This document shows, piece after piece, positions 1 to 7,889 of a stretch of DNA of 18,115 nucleotides. Numbering within the stretch: the stretch's first letter is position 1; the number at the start of each line of letters is the position of its first letter. A program made the translations under genes and the position numbers. Under the pieces are notes generated by a model. That model searched no databases and was not told the origin of the DNA. It saw only the letters and a program-made list of their open reading frames with translations. The DNA comes from an uncultured Collinsella sp. (GTDB taxonomy: Bacteria; Actinomycetota; Coriobacteriia; Coriobacteriales; Coriobacteriaceae): NCBI GenBank assembly GCA_900550835.1, contig URTP01000024.1, positions 1 through 18,115 of the forward strand, given 5' to 3'.

Positions 1-969
1 GCGGCCGAGCTGCAGGAGGCCATGGGCACCGCCGCCTATAACGAGCGCATGCGCCGTCATTACGAGACGTTTGTGAGCGAGGACGATTTTCGCCGCATGG
101 CGCAGATCGGCCTCAATGCCGTGCGTCTGCCGGTGCCCTGGTATGCCTTTGGCTCGCAGGAGTCCGATGCGTCCTACATCTCGGTTGTCGACTACATCGA
201 CCGTGCAATTGAGTGGGCTGCCAAGTACAACATCCGTGTGCTGCTCGACCTGGCGACTGTACCCGATGGCCAGGGCGATTCCAACGATTCGCCCACCACG
301 CCGGAGGCTGTTGCCGAGTGGCATTCGTCCACTAACGGCCGCCATGTCGCACTCGACGTGCTCGAGCGCTTGGCCGAGCGTTACGGTGAGGCCGAGAGCC
401 TGCTGGGCATTGAGCTGCTGGACACGCCGCAGATGAGCGTCCGCAAGAGCCTCTTTACCATGACGGATGGCATTCCGGCTCACTACCTGCGCAACTTCTA
501 TCGCGATGCCTATGAGCTCGTCCGTTCGTATATGCCCGAGGACAAGATCGTTGTCTTCTCGTCTTCGGGGTATCCCGGCGAGTGGAAGCATTTTATGCGC
601 GGCGCCAAGTACAAGAACGTCTACATGGACCTTCACCTGTACCATTACCGCGACGAGTATGCGCTCGACATCACGAGCCCCCGCGGGCTGACGACGGCGA
701 TTTCGCGTAACAAGCGCGAGCTTAAAGAAGCGATTTCGACTGGGTTCCCCGTGCTGGTGGGCGAATGGTCGGGTGCGGCGATCTTTGCCAACTCGTCGGT
801 TACGCCCGAGGGCCGCAATGCCTATGAGCGCGTGTTTATCGCCAATCAGCTGGCTTCGTTTGCGCCGGCTGCCGGTTGGTTCTTCCAAACGTGGAAGACC
901 GAGAAGCGCATTGCGGCATGGGATGCCCGCGCGGCGCTCGGTACGCTCGAGCGCGGCATGATTGAATAG
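1..969 (+). CDS. GH5-like glycoside hydrolase, C-terminal part, probably catalytically altered
   Basis: The reading frame is open from base 1, so the start lies upstream; the Met at base 22 is inside the protein. The fold resembles the GH5 exo-beta-glucanase/cellulase TIM barrel: an NAVRLPVPW strand (about visible residue 40), a VLLDL strand (about 80), LLGIELL (about 135), VYMDLHLYHY (about 210), LVGEWSG (about 251) and WFFQTWKTE near the C-terminus. In this family acid/base Glu normally sits in an NEP motif. Here the aligned residues are DTP, with Thr at visible codon 142 (bases 424-426). The usual DLH after the third strand is DLA (codon 85). The nucleophile-type Glu in GEW is kept (codon 255). 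I infer a protein that keeps a sugar-binding barrel but may not hydrolyse by the normal mechanism. It ends 6 bases before rsmI, so the two are probably co-transcribed. Confidence 0.75.
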   Translation, partial: AAELQEAMGTAAYNERMRRHYETFVSEDDFRRMAQIGLNAVRLPVPWYAFGSQESDASYISVVDYIDRAIEWAAKYNIRVLLDLATVPDGQGDSNDSPTTPEAVAEWHSSTNGRHVALDVLERLAERYGEAESLLGIELLDTPQMSVRKSLFTMTDGIPAHYLRNFYRDAYELVRSYMPEDKIVVFSSSGYPGEWKHFMRGAKYKNVYMDLHLYHYRDEYALDITSPRGLTTAISRNKRELKEAISTGFPVLVGEWSGAAIFANSSVTPEGRNAYERVFIANQLASFAPAAGWFFQTWKTEKRIAAWDARAALGTLERGMIE

Positions 970-975
970 GTTGAT

Positions 976-1854
976 ATGACGCAAAACAGCGCCCATACGG
1001 GCAAACTCTATGTGGTCGGCACACCCATTGGCAACTTGGGAGATCTGTCCCCGCGCGTTGGCGAGGCGTTTGCCGCCGCCGATGTCATCTGCTGCGAAGA
1101 CACGCGTGTGACGTCAAAGCTGCTAATGCACCTGGGTATCTCCAAACCGCTTGTCCGTTGCGATGAGAACGTGATTGCCAGCCGCGCCGCTGGTCTGGTC
1201 GACCGCCTGCTGGCGGGGGAGACCCTCGCCTTTGCCTCGGACGCCGGTATGCCGAGCGTATCCGATCCCGGTCAGGCACTGGTCGAGGCGGCGCGTGAGG
1301 CCGATGTGCCCGTCGAGGTTATTCCCGGGCCTTCTGCTTGCGTCACGGCGCTCGTTTCGTCCGGCATTCCCTGCGAGCATTTTTTCTTCGAGGGTTTTTT
1401 GGGCCGAAAGCACGGCGACCGCGTGCGCCGTTTGCAGCGCCTTGCCGTGGTGCCCGGCGCACTCATCTTCTACGAGTCTCCACATCGCATCGTGGCGACG
1501 CTCGAGGCCGTGGCGGAGGTCTTTCCCCAGCGTGAGGTTGCCGTCTGCCGCGAACTCACTAAGCTGCACGAGGAGGTCTTGCGCGGGTCCGCTGCCCAGC
1601 TTGCCGAGGAGCTGCGTGCTCGCGGCGAGGTAAAGGGCGAGATTGCGCTGGTCATCGCGCCGCCGAGCGAGGATGAGGAGGCCGGTATCGTGCCGGTTGG
1701 CGCCGCGGCAGCGGATCCCGACGAGGCCCTGCGCGAGGATATCCGCGCCGCGCTCGAGGAGGGGGAGCCCGCGTCTGCGGTGGCCAAGCGCCTGTCTCAG
1801 AAGTATTCGCGCCGCAAGCGCGATGTCTATGCCATGGTGCTCGATATGCAATAG
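976..1854 (+). CDS. rsmI: 16S rRNA (cytidine1402-2'-O)-methyltransferase RsmI
   Basis: RsmI methylates the ribose of C1402 in the 16S decoding centre using S-adenosylmethionine. The 292-residue length fits the family. Diagnostic tetrapyrrole-methylase-type motifs are in order: VVGTPIGNLGDLS at residues 13-25, CEDTRVTSKLL at about 40-50, ASDAGMPSVSDPG at about 87-99, IPGPSA at about 116-121 and YESPHR at about 165-170. The C-terminal tail, SQKYSRRKRDVYAMVL, is the small helical domain usual in RsmI. The start is the ATG six bases after the upstream stop; no strong Shine-Dalgarno is visible, so translation may be coupled to the GH5-like gene. It lies just upstream of metG, within a group of translation genes. 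Identification is secure. Confidence 0.95.
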   Translation: MTQNSAHTGKLYVVGTPIGNLGDLSPRVGEAFAAADVICCEDTRVTSKLLMHLGISKPLVRCDENVIASRAAGLVDRLLAGETLAFASDAGMPSVSDPGQALVEAAREADVPVEVIPGPSACVTALVSSGIPCEHFFFEGFLGRKHGDRVRRLQRLAVVPGALIFYESPHRIVATLEAVAEVFPQREVAVCRELTKLHEEVLRGSAAQLAEELRARGEVKGEIALVIAPPSEDEEAGIVPVGAAAADPDEALREDIRAALEEGEPASAVAKRLSQKYSRRKRDVYAMVLDMQ

Positions 1855-1923
1855 ATGGAGGATATCCAGCCCTTGCGCTAGAATCATCCTCTGTATGCAA
1901 CGTTTTTCTGGAGGACAAACCCC

Positions 1924-3525
1924 ATGGATCAAAGCAAGCCTTCGTTCTTTATCACGACGCCCATCTACTACGTCAACGCCGATCCACACCTGGGCACGGC
2001 TTATTCCACCATCATCGCCGACGTTCAGGCTCGCTATCGCCGTTCCGCCGGCTATAACGTCAAGTTCCTGACCGGCATGGACGAGCACGGCGAGAAGGTC
2101 GCCGAGGCCGCAGCCAAGCATGGCATGACGCCGCAGGAGTGGACCGACAGCCAGGCTCCGCACTTCAAGGAGCTTTGGAGCAAGCTCGAGATCTCCAACG
2201 ACGACTTCATCCGCACCACCGAGCCGCGCCAGCATCATGCCGTGCAGTACCTGTGGGAGCGCATGAAGGAGTCCGGCTACCTGTATAAGGGCAGCTACGA
2301 CGGTTGGTATTGCGTGCCTGACGAGACCTACTTCACCGATACGCAGGTCCAGAAGGGCGACGAGGAGTACGGCAGCGTCGGCCAGCACCTGTGCCCCGAC
2401 TGCCACCGTCCGCTTGAGCGCGTGCAGGAGGAGTCCTACTTCTTTAAGCTTTCCGCCTTCCAGGACAAGCTGCTCAAGCTCTATGATGAGCACCCCGACT
2501 TTGTCGAGCCTGCGTTCCGCATGAACGAGGTTCGCAGCTTTGTCGAGGGCGGCCTTAACGACCTTTCCGTGAGCCGTACGAGCTTTGACTGGGGCATTCA
2601 GGTCCCGTTTGACGAGGGTCACGTGACCTACGTGTGGTTCGATGCGCTGCTCAACTATATGACAGCCGTCGGCTACGGTGTCGACACCGACGAGGCCCGT
2701 GCCGAGCTGGCCTATCGCTGGCCCGCGCAGTTCCACATCGTGGGTAAGGACATCATCCGCTTCCACTGCGTCATTTGGCCCGCCATGCTCATGACCATCG
2801 GCGAGGCCCTGCCCGAGCACGTCTTTGCCCACGGCTTCCTGACCGTGCGCAATGCCGAGACCGGCAAGGCCGAGAAGATGTCCAAGAGCCGCGGTAACGC
2901 CATCGCTCCGCAGGACGTTATCGACATGCTGGGCGTCGAGGGCTATCGCTACTACTTTATGACCGACGTCGTTCCCGGTACCGACGGCGCTATCAGCTTC
3001 GATCGCATGGAGCAGGTCTACAACGCCGACTTGGCCAACAGCTGGGGCAACCTTATCTCGCGTTCGCTCAACATGAGCGGCAAGTACTTTGACGGTTGCG
3101 CGCCCGCCAAGCCCGCATCGTTCGATGCGTTCGACAACCCGCTGGCAAAGATCGCCGATGGCCTGGTCGACCGCTACATGGCCAAGATGGACGTGCTCGA
3201 TTACGGCGGAGCCAAGGACGAGGTTATGGAGCTCATCCACGCCGCCAACCACTACATCGAGGACTCCGAGCCTTGGGCGCTTGCCAAGGATGAGGCTAAG
3301 GCTGACGAGCTGGCATTTGTGATCTACAACCTGCTCGAGGCCATCCGCATTGCCGCTCACCTGCTGATGCCGCTCATGCCTCAGACCTCTGCCGAAGCCC
3401 TGCGCCGCCTGTCCTGCGAGGACGAGGCCGCGAGCGACGACCTCAAGGGCATTTGCGCTTGGGGCCTGCTTGCCGGTGGTCAGCCCGTCGAGAAGGGTGA
3501 GCCGCTGTTCCCGCGTCTGGGCTAA
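1924..3525 (+). CDS. metG: Methionyl-tRNA synthetase
   Basis: Cytoplasmic class I synthetase that charges tRNA-Met with methionine. The HIGH-type signature is HLGT at residues 22-25 (after YYVNADP) and the second signature KMSKS is at 318-322, followed by RGNAI. The connective-peptide region carries only one CxxC (CPDC) with the neighbouring ESYFFKLS, so the zinc knob looks reduced compared with four-Cys enzymes. At 533 residues it has the catalytic core and anticodon-binding helical domain (WGNLISRSLNM onwards) but no C-terminal EMAPII-like tRNA-binding domain. The start is set by GGAGG at 1910-1914, nine bases before the ATG. A weak -10-like TAGAAT lies at 1879-1884; I see no T-box leader. 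A terminator follows the gene. Confidence 0.97.
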   Translation: MDQSKPSFFITTPIYYVNADPHLGTAYSTIIADVQARYRRSAGYNVKFLTGMDEHGEKVAEAAAKHGMTPQEWTDSQAPHFKELWSKLEISNDDFIRTTEPRQHHAVQYLWERMKESGYLYKGSYDGWYCVPDETYFTDTQVQKGDEEYGSVGQHLCPDCHRPLERVQEESYFFKLSAFQDKLLKLYDEHPDFVEPAFRMNEVRSFVEGGLNDLSVSRTSFDWGIQVPFDEGHVTYVWFDALLNYMTAVGYGVDTDEARAELAYRWPAQFHIVGKDIIRFHCVIWPAMLMTIGEALPEHVFAHGFLTVRNAETGKAEKMSKSRGNAIAPQDVIDMLGVEGYRYYFMTDVVPGTDGAISFDRMEQVYNADLANSWGNLISRSLNMSGKYFDGCAPAKPASFDAFDNPLAKIADGLVDRYMAKMDVLDYGGAKDEVMELIHAANHYIEDSEPWALAKDEAKADELAFVIYNLLEAIRIAAHLLMPLMPQTSAEALRRLSCEDEAASDDLKGICAWGLLAGGQPVEKGEPLFPRLG

Positions 3526-3564
3526 GACGCCGTGCGCCATATCGGCAATTTGCTGTTTAGATGT

Positions 3565-3600
3565 AAGGGCATGGCCGCAACGGTCCATGCCCTTTTGTTT
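3565..3600 (+). terminator. Rho-independent terminator of metG
   Basis: The arms AAGGGCATGG (3565-3574) and CCATGCCCTT (3585-3594) pair perfectly around a 10-base loop and are followed by a T-rich run (TTTTGTTT). It lies 40 bases after the metG stop and before the rsmA ribosome-binding site, so rsmA probably needs readthrough or its own promoter. Confidence 0.88.
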
Positions 3601-3632
3601 CAAGACGCCGCCATCATGCTAAGGAGGCAACT

Positions 3633-4493
3633 ATGACAACTTCGCCTTTGGCAAACCCCACGGCAACAAGGGGGCTGCTGGAGGAGTTTGGCCTTGCGAC
3701 CAAGCATCGCCTGGGCCAGAACTTCCTGATCGACAACCATGTGATCGAGCGCATTTGCGAGCTTTCCGAGCTCACGGGCGATGAGCGCGTGCTCGAGGTT
3801 GGCCCGGGCGTTGGTACGCTCACGCTCGCGCTGCTGCAGGAGGCGGCGTGCGTCACGTCGATCGAGGCCGATCCCGAACTCGAACCGGTGCTCGATGCCC
3901 ATGCCGCCGACTATGCCAACTTCCGCTTTATCATGGGCGACGCGCTCAAGGTGACGACGGGGCAGATTGAGCAGGCTGCAGGCGGTGAGCCGACGGTATT
4001 TGTCGCGAACCTGCCCTATAACGTGGCGGCGACGATCATCCTGCAGTTCTTCCAGACGATGCCCGCGCTCAAGCGTGCCGTGGTCATGGTTCAAAAGGAG
4101 GTTGCCGATCGCATTGCCGCGGTGCCGGGTAACAAGACCTATGGCGGCTACACGGCAAAGCTCGGCCTGTATGCGCAGGTTACGGGTCGCTTTGAGGTGC
4201 CGCCACGTTGCTTTATGCCGGCACCGCACGTGGACTCGGCCGTCGTGCGTATCGACCGTGTTGACGGTGTGGTGCCCGAAGGACTCGGTCGCGAATTTGT
4301 AGCCCGCGTGATTGATGCTGCATTTGCTCAGCGTCGCAAGACCATCCGCAATTCCATGAGCGCCAACGGCTTTGCCAAGGACGTGCTCGATGCCGCCTTT
4401 GAGGCTTGCGGTATCGCACCCACCACGCGCGCCGAGACGCTCGGCGTCGCCGACTTTGTGTGCCTGGCTCGGGAGCTTTCCCATGACGCTTAA
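3633..4493 (+). CDS. rsmA: 16S rRNA (adenine1518/1519-N6)-dimethyltransferase RsmA (KsgA)
   Basis: RsmA dimethylates two adjacent adenines in the 3' terminal hairpin of 16S rRNA late in small-subunit assembly. Family motifs are clear: LGQNFLID at residues 27-34, the SAM-binding loop EVGPGVGTLT at about 55-64, acidic IEAD at 77-80, GDALK at about 102-106 and the catalytic NLPYNV at 126-131. The C-terminal helical domain includes FAQRRKTIRNSM. Length (286) is normal. The start is fixed by AAGGAGG at 3621-3627, five bases before the ATG. Its last 11 bases overlap the start of tatD, which implies translational coupling. Loss of this enzyme gives kasugamycin resistance in other bacteria (family knowledge). 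Confidence 0.97.
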   Translation: MTTSPLANPTATRGLLEEFGLATKHRLGQNFLIDNHVIERICELSELTGDERVLEVGPGVGTLTLALLQEAACVTSIEADPELEPVLDAHAADYANFRFIMGDALKVTTGQIEQAAGGEPTVFVANLPYNVAATIILQFFQTMPALKRAVVMVQKEVADRIAAVPGNKTYGGYTAKLGLYAQVTGRFEVPPRCFMPAPHVDSAVVRIDRVDGVVPEGLGREFVARVIDAAFAQRRKTIRNSMSANGFAKDVLDAAFEACGIAPTTRAETLGVADFVCLARELSHDA

Positions 4494-5400
4494 TGCCGAA
4501 CGCGTGACGTTTACCAAGAAAAAGAAGACGGTTGCTTGTCCCGTGCCCTTGGCACCGCTTGCCGACACACATGCGCATCTGCTTTCGTTCTGGGGCAAGG
4601 ATGTGCCCGAGACACTCGTGCGTGCCAAGGCGGCAGGCATCGACCTGTTGGTGACGGTCTTCGACCCCATCGCCGACAAGCGCAGCGTGACGGACTATAG
4701 CGACTGGCTGACGCGCGAAATTCTGCCGATGCAGGATATCCCGCAGATCAAGTATCTTGCCGGCGTGCATCCGTATGGCGCGCCCGACTACACCGATAAC
4801 ATCCATGCCCAGATTGTGACTGCGCTCGATGATCCCCTATGCGTTGGTATTGGCGAGATCGGTTTGGACTACCACATGGATTACGACGACGATATTGCGC
4901 CGGCGCCCCACGACGTGCAGATCGACTGTATGGCGCGCCAACTCGAGGTTGCCGTACGTCGCAATGTGCCGGTAGAGCTGCATCTGCGTCATGAGGACAC
5001 GGACGGGGAGAGCACCTCGCATGTGGACGCCTACAACGTGTTGCGCGAGGTCGGCGTGCCCCAGGCCGGTTGCGTACTGCACTGCTTTGGCGAGGACCGA
5101 GCCACGATGGAGCGCTTTGTGGATTTGGGTTGTTACATCGCCTATGGCGGCGCGGCTACCTTTAAGCGCAACGACGACGTGCGCGAGGCATTCGCGGCAA
5201 CCCCGCTCGACCGTATTTTGTTCGAGACGGATTGTCCCTATATGGCGCCGGAGCCCATTCGCGGTCTTGAGTGCGAGCCTGCAATGATTTCCATCACGGC
5301 AAACGCGCTGGTCAACGACCGCGTCGATCGTACCGGCGAGGACGCCGAAGCAATCGCTCGAGCCGCCTGGGAAAATGCCTGCAAACTTTTTCAAAAATAG
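4483..5400 (+). CDS. tatD: TatD-family metal-dependent deoxyribonuclease
   Basis: TatD proteins are TIM-barrel metal-dependent nucleases with 3'-5' exonuclease activity, linked to DNA repair and possibly tRNA quality control. Likely metal ligands are visible: HxH in ADTHAH (His30, His32), Glu125 in GEIGLDYH, His167 in ELHLRH, His200 in VLHCF and Asp250 in FETDCPY. I chose the ATG at 4483 because GGGAG at 4471-4475 precedes it by seven bases and it overlaps rsmA by only 11 bases; an in-frame ATG at 4372 would overlap by 122. This gives 305 residues, slightly longer than typical because of a lysine-rich N-terminal extension (KKKK at 12-15). The gene order rsmA-tatD is reversed from the common metG-tatD-rsmA order. 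Confidence 0.92.
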   Translation: MTLNAERVTFTKKKKTVACPVPLAPLADTHAHLLSFWGKDVPETLVRAKAAGIDLLVTVFDPIADKRSVTDYSDWLTREILPMQDIPQIKYLAGVHPYGAPDYTDNIHAQIVTALDDPLCVGIGEIGLDYHMDYDDDIAPAPHDVQIDCMARQLEVAVRRNVPVELHLRHEDTDGESTSHVDAYNVLREVGVPQAGCVLHCFGEDRATMERFVDLGCYIAYGGAATFKRNDDVREAFAATPLDRILFETDCPYMAPEPIRGLECEPAMISITANALVNDRVDRTGEDAEAIARAAWENACKLFQK

Positions 5401-5403
5401 TTC

Positions 5404-5432
5404 TTGCGTTCGCGGTGGCGCTCCGTTATTCT
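5404..5432 (+). promoter_or_regulatory. Sigma-70-type promoter of tRNA-Leu
   Basis: TTGCGT (5404-5409) and TATTCT (5427-5432) are separated by exactly 17 bases, and the mature tRNA begins 12 bases after the -10 element. It starts four bases after the tatD stop, so the tRNA has its own promoter even though no terminator follows tatD. Confidence 0.65.
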
Positions 5433-5443
5433 AATTCCTGCAC

Positions 5444-5530
5444 GCGGGCGTGGCGGAATTGGCAGACGCGTACGGTTCAGGTCCGTATGGGGGCAACCCC
5501 ATGAAGGTTCAAGTCCTTTCGCCCGCACCA
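5444..5530 (+). tRNA. tRNA-Leu (anticodon CAG)
   Basis: An 87-base class II tRNA. The acceptor arms GCGGGCG and CGCCCGC pair fully, followed by discriminator A and an encoded CCA. The anticodon stem TACGG/CCGTA encloses the loop TTCAGGT, giving anticodon CAG, which reads CUG, a codon common in these GC-rich genes. The long variable arm TGGGGGCAACCCCA is typical of leucine tRNAs, and the T loop is GTTCAAGTC. Confidence 0.96.
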
Positions 5531-5537
5531 TTGATTG

Positions 5538-5567
5538 AAAGAGCTCCCAGCAATGGGAGCTTTTTTG
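5538..5567 (+). terminator. Terminator after tRNA-Leu
   Basis: The stem GCTCCCA/TGGGAGC (5543-5549 with 5554-5560) with a GCAA tetraloop is flanked by A-rich sequence on the left and TTTTTT on the right. The same design (GCTCCC arm, GCAA loop) follows tRNA-Arg at 10328. Confidence 0.92.
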
Positions 5568-5629
5568 TTATGCACGATCTCCTTGGACGGGTATCCTAAT
5601 GCCAACGTGTGCCTATCAGAGGAGAGACC

Positions 5630-6568
5630 ATGCTGTTGTCCGGTATCATCGCTGCCCTTACGAGCCTTCTACTTCCCATCATCATCCTGTTGCTGCTGCT
5701 TCCCAACGCCTGCTATGTCGTTGAACAGCAGCATGCCGTGATCATCGAGCGCCTGGGCAAGTTCAATCGCATCGTCAATGCGGGCTTCCACATGAAGGTA
5801 CCCGTGATCGACCGCAAGGCCGCCACGGTGAGTCTGCGCACCATGAAAAACGGTTTTGGCATCGACGTTAAGACCCAGGACAACGTGACCATCGGCCTTG
5901 AGGTCTCTGCTCAGTACCACGTGAGCTATGACATGGGCGCCGGCCCGGCAGATTCGGGTATCTACAAGAGCTACTACATGCTGCAGGAGCCCGTCGACCA
6001 GATGCGTGACTTCATCACCGACGCCCTGCGCTCTTCGATTCCCGTCTACACACTCGATGAGGTCTTTGCCAAGAAGGATGACATCGCCAAGGACGTTAAT
6101 GCCACCGTGTCCGAGCAGATGGCCGCCTACGGCTTCACCCTCGTGTCGACGCTCATCACCAAAATCGCACTGCCGACCGAGGTCGAGAACTCCATGAACG
6201 ACATCAATGCCGCCCAGCGAAAGCGCGCTGCCGCGCAGGAGCTCGCCGAGGCCGACCGCATCAAGCGCGTCACCGAGGCGACCGCCGAGGCCGAGGCGAT
6301 GGAAAAGGCGGGCGAGGGCATCGCCAACCAGCGCAAGGCCATCGCGCTGGGTATCAAAGATTCGCTCGAGATTATCCAGGAGACGGGTGTCGGCAACGAC
6401 GAGGCCAACCAGCTGTTCATGTTTACGCAGTGGTCCGAGATGATGACGGAGTTTGCTCGCACGGGTAAAACCTCGACGGTCGTGTTGCCGAGCGATTTCT
6501 CGCAGTCGGCCTCGATGTTCGAGCAGATGCTGACCGCCGGCAAGGTTCAGAACGAGTCGAAGGAGTAG
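5630..6568 (+). CDS. SPFH/band-7 membrane protein (stomatin/HflC-like)
   Basis: A 312-residue membrane-anchored SPFH protein. Residues 3-25 form one hydrophobic segment (IIAALTSLLLPIIILLLLLPNA). This is followed by the band-7 start (YVVEQQHAVIIERLGKFNRIVNAGFHMKVPVID), a central SPFH core to about residue 190, a charged helical stretch rich in Ala/Glu (QRKRAAAQELAEADRIKRVTE region), and a C-terminal region. The pattern resembles plant HIR proteins and bacterial HflC/stomatin homologues, which assemble into membrane scaffolds or modulate proteases. I chose the ATG at 5630 because AGAGGAG (5618-5624) lies five bases upstream; a GTG at 5609 would lack this site. The downstream rlmH starts six bases after the stop. 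The exact role is unknown. Confidence 0.88.
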   Translation: MLLSGIIAALTSLLLPIIILLLLLPNACYVVEQQHAVIIERLGKFNRIVNAGFHMKVPVIDRKAATVSLRTMKNGFGIDVKTQDNVTIGLEVSAQYHVSYDMGAGPADSGIYKSYYMLQEPVDQMRDFITDALRSSIPVYTLDEVFAKKDDIAKDVNATVSEQMAAYGFTLVSTLITKIALPTEVENSMNDINAAQRKRAAAQELAEADRIKRVTEATAEAEAMEKAGEGIANQRKAIALGIKDSLEIIQETGVGNDEANQLFMFTQWSEMMTEFARTGKTSTVVLPSDFSQSASMFEQMLTAGKVQNESKE

Positions 6569-6574
6569 ACGCGC

Positions 6575-7045
6575 GTGAAATACACCGTCGTTTGCGTCGG
6601 TAAGCTCAAGGAGCGCTTTTGGAAGGACGCGTGCGCTGAGTACACCAAGCGCCTAGGTGCCTATGCCAAGGTGGATATCCGCGAGGTGGCCGATATCGAC
6701 CCGGCTAAGGCGGGCGGCGTGGATGCCGCGCGCGACAAGGAGGGGGCGGCGATTCTTGCAGCCCTGCCGCCTCGAGCACATGTGATCTTGCTGGCCATTG
6801 AGGGCAAAGAGCGCTCGAGCGAGGAACTTTCGGCGCGGCTCGATGATCTTATGCTACGTGGTAACAGCGACATCGCCTTTGTAATTGGCGGATCGGACGG
6901 CGTGAGCGATGACGTGCGCGCACGAGCCGACGAGATGCTCAGCTTTGGACGTATTACCTTGCCGCATAACTTGGCGCGCGTGGTGCTGCTGGAGCAGATC
7001 TACCGCGCCTGCAAGATTAGCCGCGGCGAGCCGTATCACAAATAG
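6575..7045 (+). CDS. rlmH: 23S rRNA (pseudouridine1915-N3)-methyltransferase RlmH
   Basis: RlmH is a SPOUT-class methyltransferase that modifies pseudouridine 1915 in helix 69 of 23S rRNA on assembled 70S ribosomes. At 156 residues it has the family's usual size. Signatures are the N-terminal VCVGKLKERFWKDACAEY, the knot region VILLAIEGKERSSEEL, the SAM-binding loop FVIGGSDGV and the C-terminal YRACKISRGEPYHK. The start is GTG, supported by AAGGAG at 6560-6565, which lies across the stop codon of the SPFH gene; this implies translational coupling with it. Confidence 0.95.
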   Translation: MKYTVVCVGKLKERFWKDACAEYTKRLGAYAKVDIREVADIDPAKAGGVDAARDKEGAAILAALPPRAHVILLAIEGKERSSEELSARLDDLMLRGNSDIAFVIGGSDGVSDDVRARADEMLSFGRITLPHNLARVVLLEQIYRACKISRGEPYHK

Positions 7046-7118
7046 GTCGGCAATACGAAACAATGGCGTGGGACAATAGCTTTCGTTTTGAGGAACGCAT
7101 CTGAGAGGACTGTGTGAT

Positions 7119-7889
7119 ATGAAGATCGGATTTGTCGGTTTTGGCAATATGGCGAGTGCTATGGCCGATGGCTGGATTGCCGCCGGCGTGGCCGCGGGCG
7201 ACATGTGCGCCTGCGCAGGCCGCTACGATGCTTTGGTCGAGCGTTGCGAGGTGCGCGGCATGGTCGCCTGCCACGATGCCGCCGAGGTTGTCGCCGCATC
7301 CGATATCGTGGTCGCTGCGGTCAAACCGTACATGATCGAGAAGGTATTCGCCCCGCTCAAGGATGCTCTTGCCAAAAAGGTCGTTCTGTCGGTTGCCTGG
7401 ACCTGGGACAGTGCCAAGTGGGAGCAGGTCCTGCCGGGCGTCGCGCATATCTCGACGGTGCCCAACACGCCGGTTTCGGTGGGCGAGGGCGTCATCGCCT
7501 GCGAGAAGGCTTCGACGCTTAACGACGAGCAGCGTGCTGTGGTGTTCGACCTGCTCGGTAAGCTTGGCGCTGTCGTCGAGCTCGACACAAGCCTGCTGTT
7601 TGTGGGCGGCACGGTGGGTGGTTGCGCTCCGGCGTTTGTCGCCATGGCAATCGAGGCCCTGGGCGATGCGGCGGTCAAGCACGGTATCCCGCGTGCGGAT
7701 GCTTATCGCATTGTGAGCCAGATGGTGCTGGGTACGGCAAAGCTGCAGCTTGCAGGCGGCCAGCATCCTGCGGCGATGAAGGATGCCGTATGCTCGCCCG
7801 GCGGTGCCACCATCAAGGGCGTCGTTGCACTCGAGGACGCCGGCATGCGCAGCGCCCTGGTCAAGGCAATCGACGCAACCCTCCAGTAA
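7119..7889 (+). CDS. proC: Pyrroline-5-carboxylate reductase
   Basis: ProC catalyses the NAD(P)H-dependent last step of proline synthesis. The N-terminal Rossmann motif GFVGFGNMASAM (residues 4-15), AVKPYMIEKV (67-76), VPNTPVSVGEG (114-124) and SPGGATIKGV (226-235) place it in the family; the substrate-contacting Thr of the last motif is present (Thr231). Differences: the usual SGSxPAY active-site loop reads GGCAPAF at 167-173, and the usual SIAAG stretch is SVAWTWDS. At 256 residues it is a little shorter than typical (about 265-275). The ATG follows AGAGGA (7104-7109) by nine bases. It stands alone without proA or proB, ending directly against the palindromic element at 7890. Confidence 0.88.
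   Translation: MKIGFVGFGNMASAMADGWIAAGVAAGDMCACAGRYDALVERCEVRGMVACHDAAEVVAASDIVVAAVKPYMIEKVFAPLKDALAKKVVLSVAWTWDSAKWEQVLPGVAHISTVPNTPVSVGEGVIACEKASTLNDEQRAVVFDLLGKLGAVVELDTSLLFVGGTVGGCAPAFVAMAIEALGDAAVKHGIPRADAYRIVSQMVLGTAKLQLAGGQHPAAMKDAVCSPGGATIKGVVALEDAGMRSALVKAIDATLQ

Noticed and set aside
1855..1923. T-box riboswitch upstream of metG (and of serS at 8222-8332)
   Set aside because: The leaders are short and lack the T-box core sequence and a following terminator hairpin.
1123..3603. 826-codon open frame on the minus strand across rsmI and metG
   Set aside because: It is antisense to two certain genes, has no ribosome-binding site I can see and no recognisable domain. Long antisense frames are expected in GC-rich, codon-biased DNA.
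3600..4679. 359-codon minus-strand frame opposite rsmA and tatD
   Set aside because: Shadow of two certain genes, with no domain or start signal.
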